Shown piece after piece: positions 1 through 7,573 of a stretch of DNA of 43,252 bases (position 1 is the stretch's first letter; every line of letters begins with the position of its first letter). The notes below the pieces were generated by a model that made no database searches, was not told the origin of the DNA, and was given only the letters and a program-made list of their open reading frames with translations. The stretch covers positions 1 through 43,252 of the forward strand of contig JASHOX010000147.1 of assembly GCA_030038415.1 (NCBI GenBank), given 5' to 3'. The stretch is from Xanthobacteraceae bacterium (GTDB lineage: Bacteria; Pseudomonadota; Alphaproteobacteria; Rhizobiales; Xanthobacteraceae). The position numbers and the translations under genes are program-made.

Positions 1-32
1 GTGGCGTGTCCGATGCGTCGTGGCTTGATCAT
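1..32 (-). CDS. 5' end of a VOC-family (glyoxalase/extradiol-like) protein, partial
   Basis: Only the first ten codons lie in the window, reading M-I-K-P-R-R-I-G-H-A from an ATG at 32 towards position 1. A good ribosome binding site (AGGAG, complement of 39-43) sits 6 nt upstream. The string is typical of the start of vicinal-oxygen-chelate proteins, where the histidine is the first metal ligand. The gene is divergent from the FAH/Rieske/amidohydrolase operon, so 33-195 should hold both promoters. Family assignment rests on ten residues and is tentative; a gene start is more certain than its family. Confidence 0.5.
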   Translation of the reverse strand, partial: MIKPRRIGHA

Positions 33-210
33 TGTCTACTCCTGCCGCGTTTCCTGACTTTCTAGCCCAGAATCAATCACCACGAGTGCGCCAACTCAAG
101 AGTATCAGCCCAGCCAATCGCGCCGGGCAGCCATTGCATGGCAGACTTGCCAAGCGCGCGGGATCGCGATTTGGTCGCGCCCTTGAGGATTGACCAAGGA
201 GAGAACGCAA

Positions 211-1167
211 ATGGCTGCGGCAAAACCGGCTTCGGCGAAGGCCCCGGGCTACAAGCTCGCCACCTATAAGTCGAGCGAGGGGCCGCGCGCTGGGCTCGTC
301 ATCGGCGAGGAGGTGTTCGACGCCGCCAAGCTTACCGGCAAACCGGCCTATGCCAGTGTCATGGGCATTGTGGCTGACTGGAAGGCGGCCGAGGGCGCGC
401 TGCGCAAGGCCGCCGCCGGCGCGGCAAAGAGCCGGGCCAAGCGCCAGCCGCTGAAAAAGGCCAAACTGCTGGCGCCGATTCAAGGGAGCGTGGCCATCTA
501 TTGCGCCGGCGCCAATTACGCCGATCACGCCGCGGCCATGGCAGCGCGCGAGGGCAATCCGCCGCCGCCCGATCCGCACGACCAGGGGCTCAAGCCGTTC
601 CATTTCCTCAAAGCCCCCGGCACCCTCGCCGATCCGGGCGCCACCATCGGAATTTCCCATTATGCCAAGGCCATGGACTGGGAAATCGAGCTTGCCGCGG
701 TGATCGGCCGGCCGGCCATAGACGTGCCCAAGGAGAAGGCGCTCGCATACGTCGCCGGCTATATGGCCGCCAACGATCTCTCGGCGCGCGATCGCGGCCG
801 GCGCGACGGCGTGGCGCCGACCTCGCCGTTCAAGATGGACTGGCTCAAGCACAAGACCTTCGAGGGCTCATGCCCGATCGGGCCGTGGATCGTGCCGGCG
901 AGCGATATTCCCGATCCACAAAAGCTTGGGTTGAAATTGTGGGTCAACGGCGAGCTCAAGCAGGATTCCAACACCGCCAAGATGTTGTTCACGCTGGCCG
1001 AGCAGATCGAGCAATTGTCGGTCAACATGACGCTTCATCCGGGCGACCTGATCCTCACCGGCACCCCCTCCGGCACCGGCGCCGAGAGCGGCACCTTCCT
1101 TAAACGCGGCGACGTCGTGAAGATCTGGATCGAAAAGATCGGTGAGATCGAGAACCGGATGGCGTAA
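211..1167 (+). CDS. Fumarylacetoacetate hydrolase (FAH) family protein
   Basis: This 318-residue protein belongs to the FAH superfamily, whose members hydrolyse, isomerise or decarboxylate ring-cleavage products such as 2-hydroxyhepta-2,4-diene-1,7-dioate. Residues 97-110 (Y-C-A-G-A-N-Y-A-D-H) match the start of the catalytic core. The metal ligands are E158 and E160 in M-D-W-E-I-E and D189 in A-N-D-L-S-A-R-D. The closing L-T-G-T-P-S-G-T-G motif is at 282-290. The first 90 residues are a family-typical N-terminal domain. The ATG at 211 is preferred over the in-frame TTG at 190 because AAGGAGAG (196-203) lies 7 nt before it. It is first in an operon with a Rieske ferredoxin and an amidohydrolase, pointing to catabolism of an aromatic or related acid. 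The exact substrate is unknown. Confidence 0.9.
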   Translation: MAAAKPASAKAPGYKLATYKSSEGPRAGLVIGEEVFDAAKLTGKPAYASVMGIVADWKAAEGALRKAAAGAAKSRAKRQPLKKAKLLAPIQGSVAIYCAGANYADHAAAMAAREGNPPPPDPHDQGLKPFHFLKAPGTLADPGATIGISHYAKAMDWEIELAAVIGRPAIDVPKEKALAYVAGYMAANDLSARDRGRRDGVAPTSPFKMDWLKHKTFEGSCPIGPWIVPASDIPDPQKLGLKLWVNGELKQDSNTAKMLFTLAEQIEQLSVNMTLHPGDLILTGTPSGTGAESGTFLKRGDVVKIWIEKIGEIENRMA

Positions 1168-1178
1168 CCGGCCCGGGG

Positions 1179-1208
1179 CGGGCATAGCTGGGCAGCGAGT
1201 TATGCCCG
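1179..1208 (+). other. Intercistronic hairpin between FAH-family and Rieske genes
   Basis: An 8-bp perfect inverted repeat, CGGGCATA (1179-1186) and TATGCCCG (1201-1208), brackets a 14-nt loop just after the FAH-family stop codon. No T tract follows, so it does not look like an intrinsic terminator. It could stabilise or process the mRNA. The rest of the 183-nt gap holds a 13-bp near-perfect tandem repeat (1297-1309 and 1310-1322) and the Rieske ribosome binding site GAGGG (1338-1342). Confidence 0.35.
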
Positions 1209-1350
1209 TCGCGCGGGGCTTTGGCCTGTGCTAAAAGCTTAAACCGGCGGCGGCCTTTGAGTCCGGGCCGTCCATTCGCCCCGCCAAGGGCGAGCCAAGA
1301 AACTGAAGCAAGAAACCGAAGCAAAGGGTAAAACGCGAGGGCGTAACGAA

Positions 1351-1716
1351 ATGGCCGAAAAATTCGTCGCAAAACTCTCAGAAATGAATAACGGCGACCG
1401 CCGTATCGTTTTCGTCGGCGACAACGAGATCGGCGTGTTCAAGCACGAGGGTCAGTTCTACGCCTACTCCAATTTCTGCCTGCATCAGGGCGGCCCGGCG
1501 TGCGAAGGCCTGACCATTGCCAAGGTCGAGGAACGGCTGCGGCCGGACAAGACCTCGATGGGCCTATACTTCTCCGAGGACGAGATGCATTTCGTCTGCC
1601 CCTGGCACGGCATGGAATACGACATGAAGACCGGCGAGTGCGTCTCGGACCGCAAGATGAAGCTGAAGAAATACAAGACGGTGCAGAAGGGAGACGATCT
1701 TTATGTCGTCGCCTAA
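1351..1716 (+). CDS. Rieske [2Fe-2S] ferredoxin-like protein
   Basis: A 121-residue soluble single-domain Rieske protein, expected to pass electrons in the cytoplasm to an oxygenase or similar enzyme. The cluster ligands are visible as C43-L-H45 in F-C-L-H-Q-G-G-P and C83-P-W-H86 in C-P-W-H-G-M-E-Y-D. The stretch between the two ligand pairs is about 37 residues, roughly twice that of ordinary Rieske ferredoxins, with an insert around 52-80 rich in K, E and D. There is no signal peptide or membrane segment. The next gene begins inside its last codons (14-nt overlap), so the two are translationally coupled. No oxygenase large subunit is present in the window, so the electron acceptor is unknown. 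Confidence 0.9.
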   Translation: MAEKFVAKLSEMNNGDRRIVFVGDNEIGVFKHEGQFYAYSNFCLHQGGPACEGLTIAKVEERLRPDKTSMGLYFSEDEMHFVCPWHGMEYDMKTGECVSDRKMKLKKYKTVQKGDDLYVVA

Positions 1717-2095
1717 GCGCGCAGCGAAAACTGTTGCCAGCAAGGCTCTCGCTAAATCCGCGGCGAAGCCGCGGCCGGCCGCGCTCCGCGCGGTCAAGCC
1801 GGCCGTCGTTGCCGAGGGCAGCGCCTCCGCCGTGGCCAAAGAGCTTGCCGCGACGCTCGAGCGCAGCATCGTCGACGACAAGCTCGACACGGTTTCGGCC
1901 GAAGCGCTGCAAAAGCTCATGGCGGCGGCCTGCCGGGTCTATACCGCGCGCGCCCAAGCCGGCGAGCAATTCACGCCGGTGCCGCGCCATTCGGTTACCG
2001 CCACCGACGTCATGATCACGGCGAGCGGATTGTTGCGATCGGCCGATCTCGCCGTGTTCGAGCTCGGCATGTGGCAAAACTGGACGGGTCGTTAG
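1703..2095 (+). CDS. Conserved hypothetical protein of the Rieske/amidohydrolase operon
   Basis: I do not recognise this 130-residue protein as a named family. Its first 55 residues are rich in Ala, Lys and Pro, resembling a disordered histone-H1-like tail. The remaining part (about 55-130) looks folded, with a predicted helical stretch followed by P-R-H-S-V-T-A-T-D-V-M and a C-terminal F-E-L-G-M-W-Q-N-W motif rich in Trp. The ATG at 1703 overlaps the Rieske gene by 14 nt, and the amidohydrolase starts 39 nt after its stop, so it is co-transcribed with both. It may be a small subunit or chaperone of the amidohydrolase; that is inference from position only. Confidence 0.75.
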   Translation: MSSPKRAAKTVASKALAKSAAKPRPAALRAVKPAVVAEGSASAVAKELAATLERSIVDDKLDTVSAEALQKLMAAACRVYTARAQAGEQFTPVPRHSVTATDVMITASGLLRSADLAVFELGMWQNWTGR

Positions 2096-2134
2096 AGCCC
2101 GCGACTTGGAAAGATTAGGAACGGAGAAAACGTC

Positions 2135-3397
2135 ATGGATCTCATCGCCGATCGCGGTCGTCGCGTAACGATCGAGGAGCTCAATACCACGCGGCTCTTG
2201 TCGCATGCGCGCAAGCAGGCGCACCAGCGCAATCTCGATGACATGGTGATCGTCGACGTCGACGCTCACCATTACGAGAACGAGAGCTACGACGAGTTCC
2301 TGCCGTATATGGAAAACGACGTGCTGCGCCAGCTCGCGCTGTCGAGCCGCAGCAAGAACAACCGCGCCGGCATCTCGCCGAGCCAGGTCGGCTATCAGGA
2401 CATGGGCGGCCGCGTCACCCGTTATCCGATGCGAAGCTCGGAAAAGACCGAAGGGCTCAAGGGCGCGCAGCGCGACATCCAGCTCGGCCATCGCTGGATG
2501 GACGCGATGAGCGTCGATTATTCCTGCCTGTTCCCGACCGGCATGCTCAATATCGGGCTGCATCCACAGAAGGAAATGGAGGTCGAGCTGTGCTGGTCCT
2601 ATAACCGCTGGCTGACCGAGAAGGTATTGCCCGAGGGCGGCAATCGCTTCTTTTCGATGCTGTGCCTGCCGTTCAACAGTCCGGAAGCCGCGCTGCGCCA
2701 CGTCGAGGTGTTCGGCGACCGGCCGAATGTCGGCGGCTTCATGGTCACCACCGTGCGTTCGGACATGGCGGTCTACGACAACGCCTATATGAAGCTCTAC
2801 CGGGCGCTGGAGGAGCGCGGCCTCGTGCTGTCGTTCCATTCCGGTCCGAACTGGGGCGAGCCGATCTACAAGAGCTGCAACCGCTTCCTGGCGGCGCATG
2901 CGCTCGGCTTCACCTGGTACAATGTCGTGCACTGCACCAACTGGGTAATCAACGGCATGGGCGAACGCTTCCCCAAGCTGCCGGTGATCTGGATCGAGTC
3001 CGGCCTCGCCTGGGTGCCGTTCCTGATGCAGCGGCTCGACCACGAATTCATGCTGCGGCCGTCGGAAGCGCCGCTGCTCAAGAAGAAGCCGTCGGACTAT
3101 ATGCGCGATATGTATTATTCGTCGCAGCCAATGGAGATTCAGGATTACGGCGCCATGGAGTGCACCTTCCGCATGATGAATGCGGAGACGCAGCTTCTGT
3201 ACTCCTCGGACTATCCGCACTGGGACTTCGACCTGCCGTCGACGATCTACGACCTGCCGTTCCTGTCGGAGAAGGCCAAGCACAATATCCTCGGCGGCAC
3301 CGCGGCGCGGCTGTTCAAGCTGCCGCCGCGCAACGACAAGCAGAAGGAAAACCTCAAGCGCTTCGGCAATCTCACGGCGCCTGCGGCCGCAGCCTAA
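2135..3397 (+). CDS. Amidohydrolase 2 family metal-dependent hydrolase/decarboxylase
   Basis: A 420-residue TIM-barrel enzyme of the amidohydrolase-2 group, which includes ACMSD, gamma-resorcylate decarboxylase and related hydrolases. The N-terminal metal motif is V-D-V-D-A-H-H at 40-46. A barrel histidine is H235 in L-S-F-H-S-G-P, and the acidic ligand is D359 in Y-S-S-D-Y-P-H-W-D. The strand motif W-I-E-S-G-L-A-W lies between them. The length is greater than the roughly 330 residues of ACMSD because of a 40-residue N-terminal extension and a long insertion after residue 60. The start is supported by GGAG about 10 nt upstream. It is the last gene of the FAH/Rieske operon, and a terminator follows at 3441. 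The reaction could be decarboxylation or hydrolysis. Confidence 0.88.
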   Translation: MDLIADRGRRVTIEELNTTRLLSHARKQAHQRNLDDMVIVDVDAHHYENESYDEFLPYMENDVLRQLALSSRSKNNRAGISPSQVGYQDMGGRVTRYPMRSSEKTEGLKGAQRDIQLGHRWMDAMSVDYSCLFPTGMLNIGLHPQKEMEVELCWSYNRWLTEKVLPEGGNRFFSMLCLPFNSPEAALRHVEVFGDRPNVGGFMVTTVRSDMAVYDNAYMKLYRALEERGLVLSFHSGPNWGEPIYKSCNRFLAAHALGFTWYNVVHCTNWVINGMGERFPKLPVIWIESGLAWVPFLMQRLDHEFMLRPSEAPLLKKKPSDYMRDMYYSSQPMEIQDYGAMECTFRMMNAETQLLYSSDYPHWDFDLPSTIYDLPFLSEKAKHNILGGTAARLFKLPPRNDKQKENLKRFGNLTAPAAAA

Positions 3398-3440
3398 AGA
3401 ACGCTGTCCGCGACGGCGATTATCCGCTCGGATCAATGGC

Positions 3441-3471
3441 AAATGCCCGGTCTCGCGCCGGGCATTTTCTT
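3441..3471 (+). terminator. Intrinsic terminator after the amidohydrolase operon
   Basis: A perfect 10-bp stem AAATGCCCGG (3441-3450) and CCGGGCATTT (3458-3467) with a 7-nt loop is followed by TTCTTT. It lies 44 nt after the amidohydrolase stop codon and closes the operon that begins at 211. Confidence 0.85.
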
Positions 3472-3683
3472 TGGCGGTCCCCTCCCTTTCGCTGGGCGAT
3501 TCATCAGGCCGCGACCGCCAATTGCGGCGCAACCGGGGCATCGAGCTATGCGTCGTTTGAATGGCGTAGAATCCGCATTTTGAATCAATACTTTGCGAGC
3601 GCTTGTGCGATGCACAAAATACTAGCCTTTCTGTCATCCAATCGTTATCTCAACCGTTCCAGCAAAAAGAGGGACGACCGAGG

Positions 3684-3926
3684 ATGAAGCTAGTTCTAGC
3701 CGTGGGTTTTGTTATGGGCCTTGCGCTCAGCCTCTCCGCCACCGCCGCGAACGCGATCGATCTCGCCGAGCTGGCGCCGTGCCGGCCGGCGGCCGCCAAG
3801 CTGTGCGACCGCGAAGGCGGCATGACGTGGAGCAACCTCCTGCGCTGCGGCGCGACGCTTGCCGCCCATAGCTGGCGCGTTGGCGACCAATGCCGCGCGG
3901 TCTTGAGGAAGTACGGCCAGCTCTGA
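3684..3926 (+). CDS. Small secreted cysteine-containing protein
   Basis: An 80-residue protein whose first 24 residues form a clear Sec signal peptide ending in A-T-A-A-N-A. The mature part, about 56 residues, has four cysteines (C-R-P-A-A-A-K-L-C, then single Cys in L-L-R-C-G and D-Q-C-R), enough for two disulfide bonds in the periplasm. The ATG at 3684 is chosen because it starts the signal peptide and has GAGG just upstream; a TTG at 3603 in the same frame would add an implausible leader. A small inverted repeat TTGTGC/GCACAA (3603-3617) lies upstream and may be part of its promoter. I do not recognise the family. It is monocistronic, with a strong terminator after it. Confidence 0.7.
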   Translation: MKLVLAVGFVMGLALSLSATAANAIDLAELAPCRPAAAKLCDREGGMTWSNLLRCGATLAAHSWRVGDQCRAVLRKYGQL

Positions 3927-3966
3927 TCGCATAGCCCCGACAATTTGTAGCGTAGTTGCGTAGTTC

Positions 3967-4010
3967 AAAACCCCGGCGCCAATGTTTCTAGAAGCTGGCG
4001 CCGGGGTTTT
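3967..4010 (+). terminator. Strong, probably bidirectional intrinsic terminator
   Basis: A perfect 15-bp stem runs AAAACCCCGGCGCCA (3967-3981) and TGGCGCCGGGGTTTT (3996-4010) with a 14-nt loop, followed by TGTTT. The A-run on one side and T-run on the other would allow termination in both directions. It separates the small secreted protein from the metallo-hydrolase gene, and its presence argues against any start of the latter as far upstream as 4010. Confidence 0.93.
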
Positions 4011-4069
4011 TGTTTCGGCGGCACGCAAGTCGGATGCTAGGATTGCCTGAACATCAAGGGAGGGCGGCC

Positions 4070-4870
4070 GTGAGCGACGACATCCACGAAATCTATGCCA
4101 TCCGTTACGGCCATCATGCGCGCCGTTCGCCGGCGAATTTCATCGACGGCGACCCGCACGATGTGTTGCAGCCACTCGATTTCTTCGTCTGGGCGATCGT
4201 GGGCCCGTCAGGGACGATCGTGCTCGATACCGGCTTCGACGAGGCGATGGGCAAGAAGCGCCAACGCGAGATGATCAAGCCGGTGCGCGACGGATTGGCC
4301 GCGCTCGGCATCACGGCGGACAGTGTCAAGGACGTCATCATCAGCCATCTGCATTACGACCATTGCGGCAATTACGATCTGTTCCCGCAGGCGCGCTATC
4401 ATTTGCAGGATCGCGAGATGGGCTATGCGACCGGGCGCTGCATGTGCCATCGCGCGCTGCGGGCGCCGTTCGAGGTCGAAGACGTCGTGGCGATGGTGCG
4501 CAAGGTGTTCGAGGGCCGCTGCGCTTTCCACGACGGCGAGGATCAGATCGCGCCGGGCGTGACCGTGCATCACATCGGCGGTCACTCGAAGGGCTTGCAG
4601 AGCGTGCGCGTGAAGACCCGGCTCGGCTATGTGGTGCTCGCCGCCGACGCTACGCATCTTTACGCACATATCGACGGCGGCCGGGTGTTTCCGCTGGTTT
4701 ATAATGTCGGCGAGGTGGTGGAGGGCTACGAAACCCTGAAACGGCTGGCGACGGCGCCGCGTCATGTGGTGCCCGGCCATGACCCGCTGGTCCTGTCGCG
4801 CTATCCTGCGGCCAGGCCCGGTCTCGAGGACTGGATCGTCCGCCTCGATGCGGAGCCGAAACCGGCCTAA
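4070..4870 (+). CDS. Metallo-beta-lactamase fold hydrolase, N-acyl-homoserine-lactonase-like
   Basis: A 266-residue cytoplasmic MBL-fold enzyme with a complete two-zinc site: H93-x-H95-x-D97-H98 in S-H-L-H-Y-D-H-C-G, H172 in I-G-G-H-S-K-G, D193 in A-A-D-A-T-H and H237 in V-P-G-H-D-P. The order and spacing resemble AiiA/AttM-type lactonases, which open homoserine-lactone and other lactone rings. The length is close to that family's 250-270 residues. The start is GTG at 4070, with AAGGGAGG (4056-4063) 6 nt before it; upstream in-frame codons fall next to the terminator. It stands alone between a terminator and a 159-nt gap. Quorum quenching is possible, but a metabolic lactone substrate is equally compatible. 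Confidence 0.85.
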   Translation: MSDDIHEIYAIRYGHHARRSPANFIDGDPHDVLQPLDFFVWAIVGPSGTIVLDTGFDEAMGKKRQREMIKPVRDGLAALGITADSVKDVIISHLHYDHCGNYDLFPQARYHLQDREMGYATGRCMCHRALRAPFEVEDVVAMVRKVFEGRCAFHDGEDQIAPGVTVHHIGGHSKGLQSVRVKTRLGYVVLAADATHLYAHIDGGRVFPLVYNVGEVVEGYETLKRLATAPRHVVPGHDPLVLSRYPAARPGLEDWIVRLDAEPKPA

Positions 4871-5029
4871 CAACCGGCAATGATGCGCCGCAACCGCCTG
4901 TGCAGCGCAGCAAGAACGGCACGTGCCGGCCGGGCGGTTAATCAAACTGACAACTATTGTTCCTAAATTCGTCCCGGTGCGAGCGAGGGGGATTCCGCCC
5001 GCGCCTTTGTTTTGCCGAGGGGAATTTAA

Positions 5030-6661
5030 ATGCACGCCTTGCTGTTGCCGCTGCAGCCGCGCTTCATCATCTATACGCTCGTGCTGCTGATCGCCGCAGC
5101 GCTGGGGCTTGAGTTTTTCTTGGGCTTTCGCACGCTGCTGATCGACATACCGCTGGTCGTCTTCATTGCTTTGGCCGTCGTCGGCACCGTCGACGTTTTG
5201 CAGAAGCGCCACGCGGTCCTGCGCAATTATCCGCTCTCGGCGCATATCCGCTTCATTCTTGAGGAAATCCGTCCTGAGATCCGGCAATATTTTCTGGAAA
5301 GCGAGAAGGACGGCACGCCGTTTTCGCGCGACAAGCGTGCCATCGTTTATCAGCGCGCCAAGCAGGCCTTGGACAAGCGACCGTTCGGCACCCAGAACGA
5401 CGTCTATGCCTCAGGCTACGAATGGCTCGACCACTCAATCGCGCCCAAGCCGGTGGCCAAGGAACCGTTCCGTATGCTCATCGGCGGTCCGGATTGCGCC
5501 AAGCCCTATTCGGCGTCGATCTTCAACATTTCGGCGATGAGCTTTGGCGCGCTGAGCAAGAACGCCATCCTGGCGCTCAATGCCGGCGCCAAGAAAGGCA
5601 ATTTCGCCCACGACACCGGCGAAGGCGGCTATAGCCCGTATCATCGCCAGAACGGCGGCGACATCATCTGGGAAATCGGCTCCGGCTATTTTTCCTGCCG
5701 CAACGGCGACGGCACATTCTGCGCCGACAAATTCGCCGCCGCTGCAACGCAAGATCAGGTCAAGATGGTCGAACTCAAGCTCAGCCAAGGCGCCAAGCCC
5801 GGCCATGGCGGCGTGCTGCCCGGCGCCAAGGTCAGTCCGGAGATCGCCGTCACCCGCGGCGTGCCGGTCGGCGTTGATTGCATCTCGCCGTCGCGGCATT
5901 CGGCGTTTTCGAGTCCGATCGAAATGATGCAATTCATCGCCACGATGCGGCGGCTGTCGGGCGGCAAGCCGGCGGGCTTCAAGCTGTGTATCGGCCACCC
6001 CTGGGAGTTCCTCGCCATCTGCAAGGCGATGCTCGAGACGAAAATCTATCCCGACTTCATCGTCGTCGACGGCAAGGAAGGCGGCACCGGCGCCGCGCCG
6101 CTGGAATTCGTCGATCATCTCGGCATGCCGCTGCGCGAAGGACTGAACTTCGTGCACAACGCGCTCGTCGGCATCAATGCCCGCGGCCGCATCAAGCTCG
6201 GCGCCTCGGGCAAGATCGTCTCAGCCTTCGACATCGCCCGCGTCATGGCGCTCGGCGCCGACTGGTGCAATTCAGCGCGCGGTTTCATGTTCGCGCTGGG
6301 CTGCATCCAGTCGCAGTCCTGCCACACCGACCGTTGCCCGACCGGCGTGTCGACGCAAGACCCGACGCGCCAGCGTGCGCTGGTGGTGCCCGACAAGGCC
6401 GAGCGCGTCTACAATTTCCATCGCGCCACGATCGAGTCGCTGGCCGAACTGGTCGCGGCCGCGGGCCTCGATCATCCCACCCAATTCGCGCCGGCGCATT
6501 TTTCGCGGCGCGTGTCGCAGCACGAAGTGAAGAGCTTCGCCGAGCTTTATCCGCCGCTCAAGCCGGGCGAATTGCTGACCGGCACGGCAGACCGCCGCTA
6601 TGCGGCGGCCTGGGACATGGCGAGCGCGGAAGAGTTCCGGGCGCTGCCGCGGGCAGACTAG
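5030..6661 (+). CDS. Membrane-anchored FMN-binding glutamate synthase family protein
   Basis: A 543-residue protein carrying the FMN-binding synthase domain of glutamate synthase (Glu_synthase, about 150-480) without the glutaminase domain. Two hydrophobic segments at about 11-31 and 35-55 should anchor it in the inner membrane. FMN-barrel motifs are V-D-G-K-E-G-G-T-G-A-A-P and R-G-V-P-V-G-V-D-C. C425, C431 and C436 (C-x5-C-x4-C) match the three ligands of the [3Fe-4S] cluster in GltB. The ribosome binding site is GAGGGGAA directly before the ATG. Members occur widely in proteobacteria as lone genes, and their physiological reaction is not settled. There is no adjacent GltD-like or ferredoxin partner, so the electron donor is unknown. 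Confidence 0.9.
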   Translation: MHALLLPLQPRFIIYTLVLLIAAALGLEFFLGFRTLLIDIPLVVFIALAVVGTVDVLQKRHAVLRNYPLSAHIRFILEEIRPEIRQYFLESEKDGTPFSRDKRAIVYQRAKQALDKRPFGTQNDVYASGYEWLDHSIAPKPVAKEPFRMLIGGPDCAKPYSASIFNISAMSFGALSKNAILALNAGAKKGNFAHDTGEGGYSPYHRQNGGDIIWEIGSGYFSCRNGDGTFCADKFAAAATQDQVKMVELKLSQGAKPGHGGVLPGAKVSPEIAVTRGVPVGVDCISPSRHSAFSSPIEMMQFIATMRRLSGGKPAGFKLCIGHPWEFLAICKAMLETKIYPDFIVVDGKEGGTGAAPLEFVDHLGMPLREGLNFVHNALVGINARGRIKLGASGKIVSAFDIARVMALGADWCNSARGFMFALGCIQSQSCHTDRCPTGVSTQDPTRQRALVVPDKAERVYNFHRATIESLAELVAAAGLDHPTQFAPAHFSRRVSQHEVKSFAELYPPLKPGELLTGTADRRYAAAWDMASAEEFRALPRAD

Positions 6662-6697
6662 AAGGGTGTGTCCGCGATGGGTCGAGCGATCCGGTGG

Positions 6698-7087
6698 CTA
6701 GTCAGCTGGCGCATTCTTGCGGCGCTCAGCGACATGCCACAGCACCCCGGATGGGTCCCACAGGTGACTTACACGTAGGCCCCAAGGCTGCATGGCTGGC
6801 GCCTTTGGCGGTTGAACACCGAATATCTTTGGCAATTCTAGAGCCTCGATATGCTCCCACCATGCGTCGAGGTTGTCGACCATCATCTGCATCATGCAGT
6901 TTTCGGCCCATTCTTTTTTATAATATCGCTGCAGGATGAAAGCGCTTGCGCCCACGCCGAAGATGGCAACATCGCCGTCAAGCAGTTTCTTGAAACCGAG
7001 CGCTTCGTAGAAGGCTTTGCTTGAGTCGAAGTCCCTTGCCGGAAGGAAGGCGCGTGCCGCTTCCGTGCCGCTTGGAATCACCATCAT
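6698..7087 (-). CDS. VOC-family (glyoxalase/bleomycin-resistance-like) protein
   Basis: A 129-residue single-module vicinal-oxygen-chelate protein. The R-D-F-D-S-S-K-A-F-Y-E-A-L-G-F-K pattern at about 18-33 is the standard first beta-alpha unit, and L-W-D-P-S-G-V-L-W-H-V-A near the C terminus is the final strand with a likely metal or ligand histidine. It probably forms dimers. The ATG at 7087 is chosen because GGGAGG (complement of 7094-7099) sits 6 nt upstream; open frame continues upstream without family features. The gene points towards the glutamate synthase gene, with only 36 nt between the two stop codons. Substrate unknown: antibiotic binding and isomerase/dioxygenase roles are all represented in the family. 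Confidence 0.8.
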   Translation of the reverse strand: MMVIPSGTEAARAFLPARDFDSSKAFYEALGFKKLLDGDVAIFGVGASAFILQRYYKKEWAENCMMQMMVDNLDAWWEHIEALELPKIFGVQPPKAPAMQPWGLRVSHLWDPSGVLWHVAERRKNAPAD

Positions 7088-7261
7088 GGATGGCCTCCCG
7101 CGCCGGTTATCTCGTAGCCGCTGCCCTCTGACAGGGCCGGGATTGCGATCCAACTTCAACATCCACAATAGCACATTAGTCGCCGGTGTTCGCTTGATTG
7201 TTGAAGGAGGCACGGCCGAACGCCGCGGCACGTCCGCTAAGCGCCACCGGCGAACCTTCGT

Positions 7262-7369
7262 CTAGAGGCGCCGGTACATAACAAATGCGTCGACGTAGCC
7301 ATGCATTGGATGTTTGAATGCGGCCGGCAAACGACCGACGATCTCAAAACCGAGAACCCGCCGAATTGC
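7262..7369 (-). pseudogene. Remnant of a GNAT N-acetyltransferase (C-terminal 35 codons)
   Basis: Reading leftward from 7369, 35 codons end at a TAG (7262-7264) and spell a GNAT C terminus: R-R-V-L-G-F-E-I-V-G-R-L-P-A-A-F-K-H-P, then G-Y-V-D-A-F-V-M-Y. This is the usual last strand pair of GNAT acetyltransferases. The codon immediately before is a TGA stop (7370-7372), and nothing upstream on that strand resembles the acetyl-CoA-binding motif or N-terminal half. The gene has therefore lost about three quarters of its length. The breakpoint abuts the short direct repeats at 7386-7415. Confidence 0.6.
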
Positions 7370-7385
7370 TCAGTGCTTTACATCT

Positions 7386-7415
7386 GAAAGCAGACCTTAC
7401 ACCGGAAAGCAGACC
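7386..7415. repeat. Two direct copies of GAAAGCAGACC
   Basis: The 11-mer GAAAGCAGACC occurs at 7386-7396 and 7405-7415, a period of 19 bp. It lies directly next to the truncated end of the GNAT remnant. From memory, similar AAAGCAGAC-containing strings are scattered between genes in Bradyrhizobium relatives, but I cannot verify this here. Confidence 0.5.
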
Positions 7416-7573
7416 GTGCAGCTGAGATCAGATCTGGGCCGATCCGTTCTGTGAGTCCGTCCCGGGCATGACCGACGTGGGACCCACTTGCTGCGGCGTG
7501 GCCAAAGCGCGAGTATTGTCCAACGGGCGCCAAGACCCGAAACTCAACGCACAAAATCAGCCGGGAGGATTTC

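Larger units (their letters stand above)
7088..7573. other. Gene-poor 486-bp interval
   Basis: Apart from the GNAT remnant (7262-7369) and the direct repeats (7386-7415), I see no intact gene. Short open frames on both strands here lack ribosome binding sites and family features. The right end supplies the leader of the beta-propeller gene, including its ribosome binding site GGGAGGA (7563-7569). Confidence 0.6.

Noticed and set aside
1439..3637. Very long open frame (about 730 codons) on the minus strand opposite the Rieske/amidohydrolase genes
   Set aside because: It is the antisense mirror of high-GC codon use; it has no domain, no ribosome binding site, and is rich in R/H/D as such shadows are. 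The plus-strand genes carry clear motifs.
4070..4870. True beta-lactamase
   Set aside because: No signal peptide, and the motif set and length fit lactonase-type MBL hydrolases.
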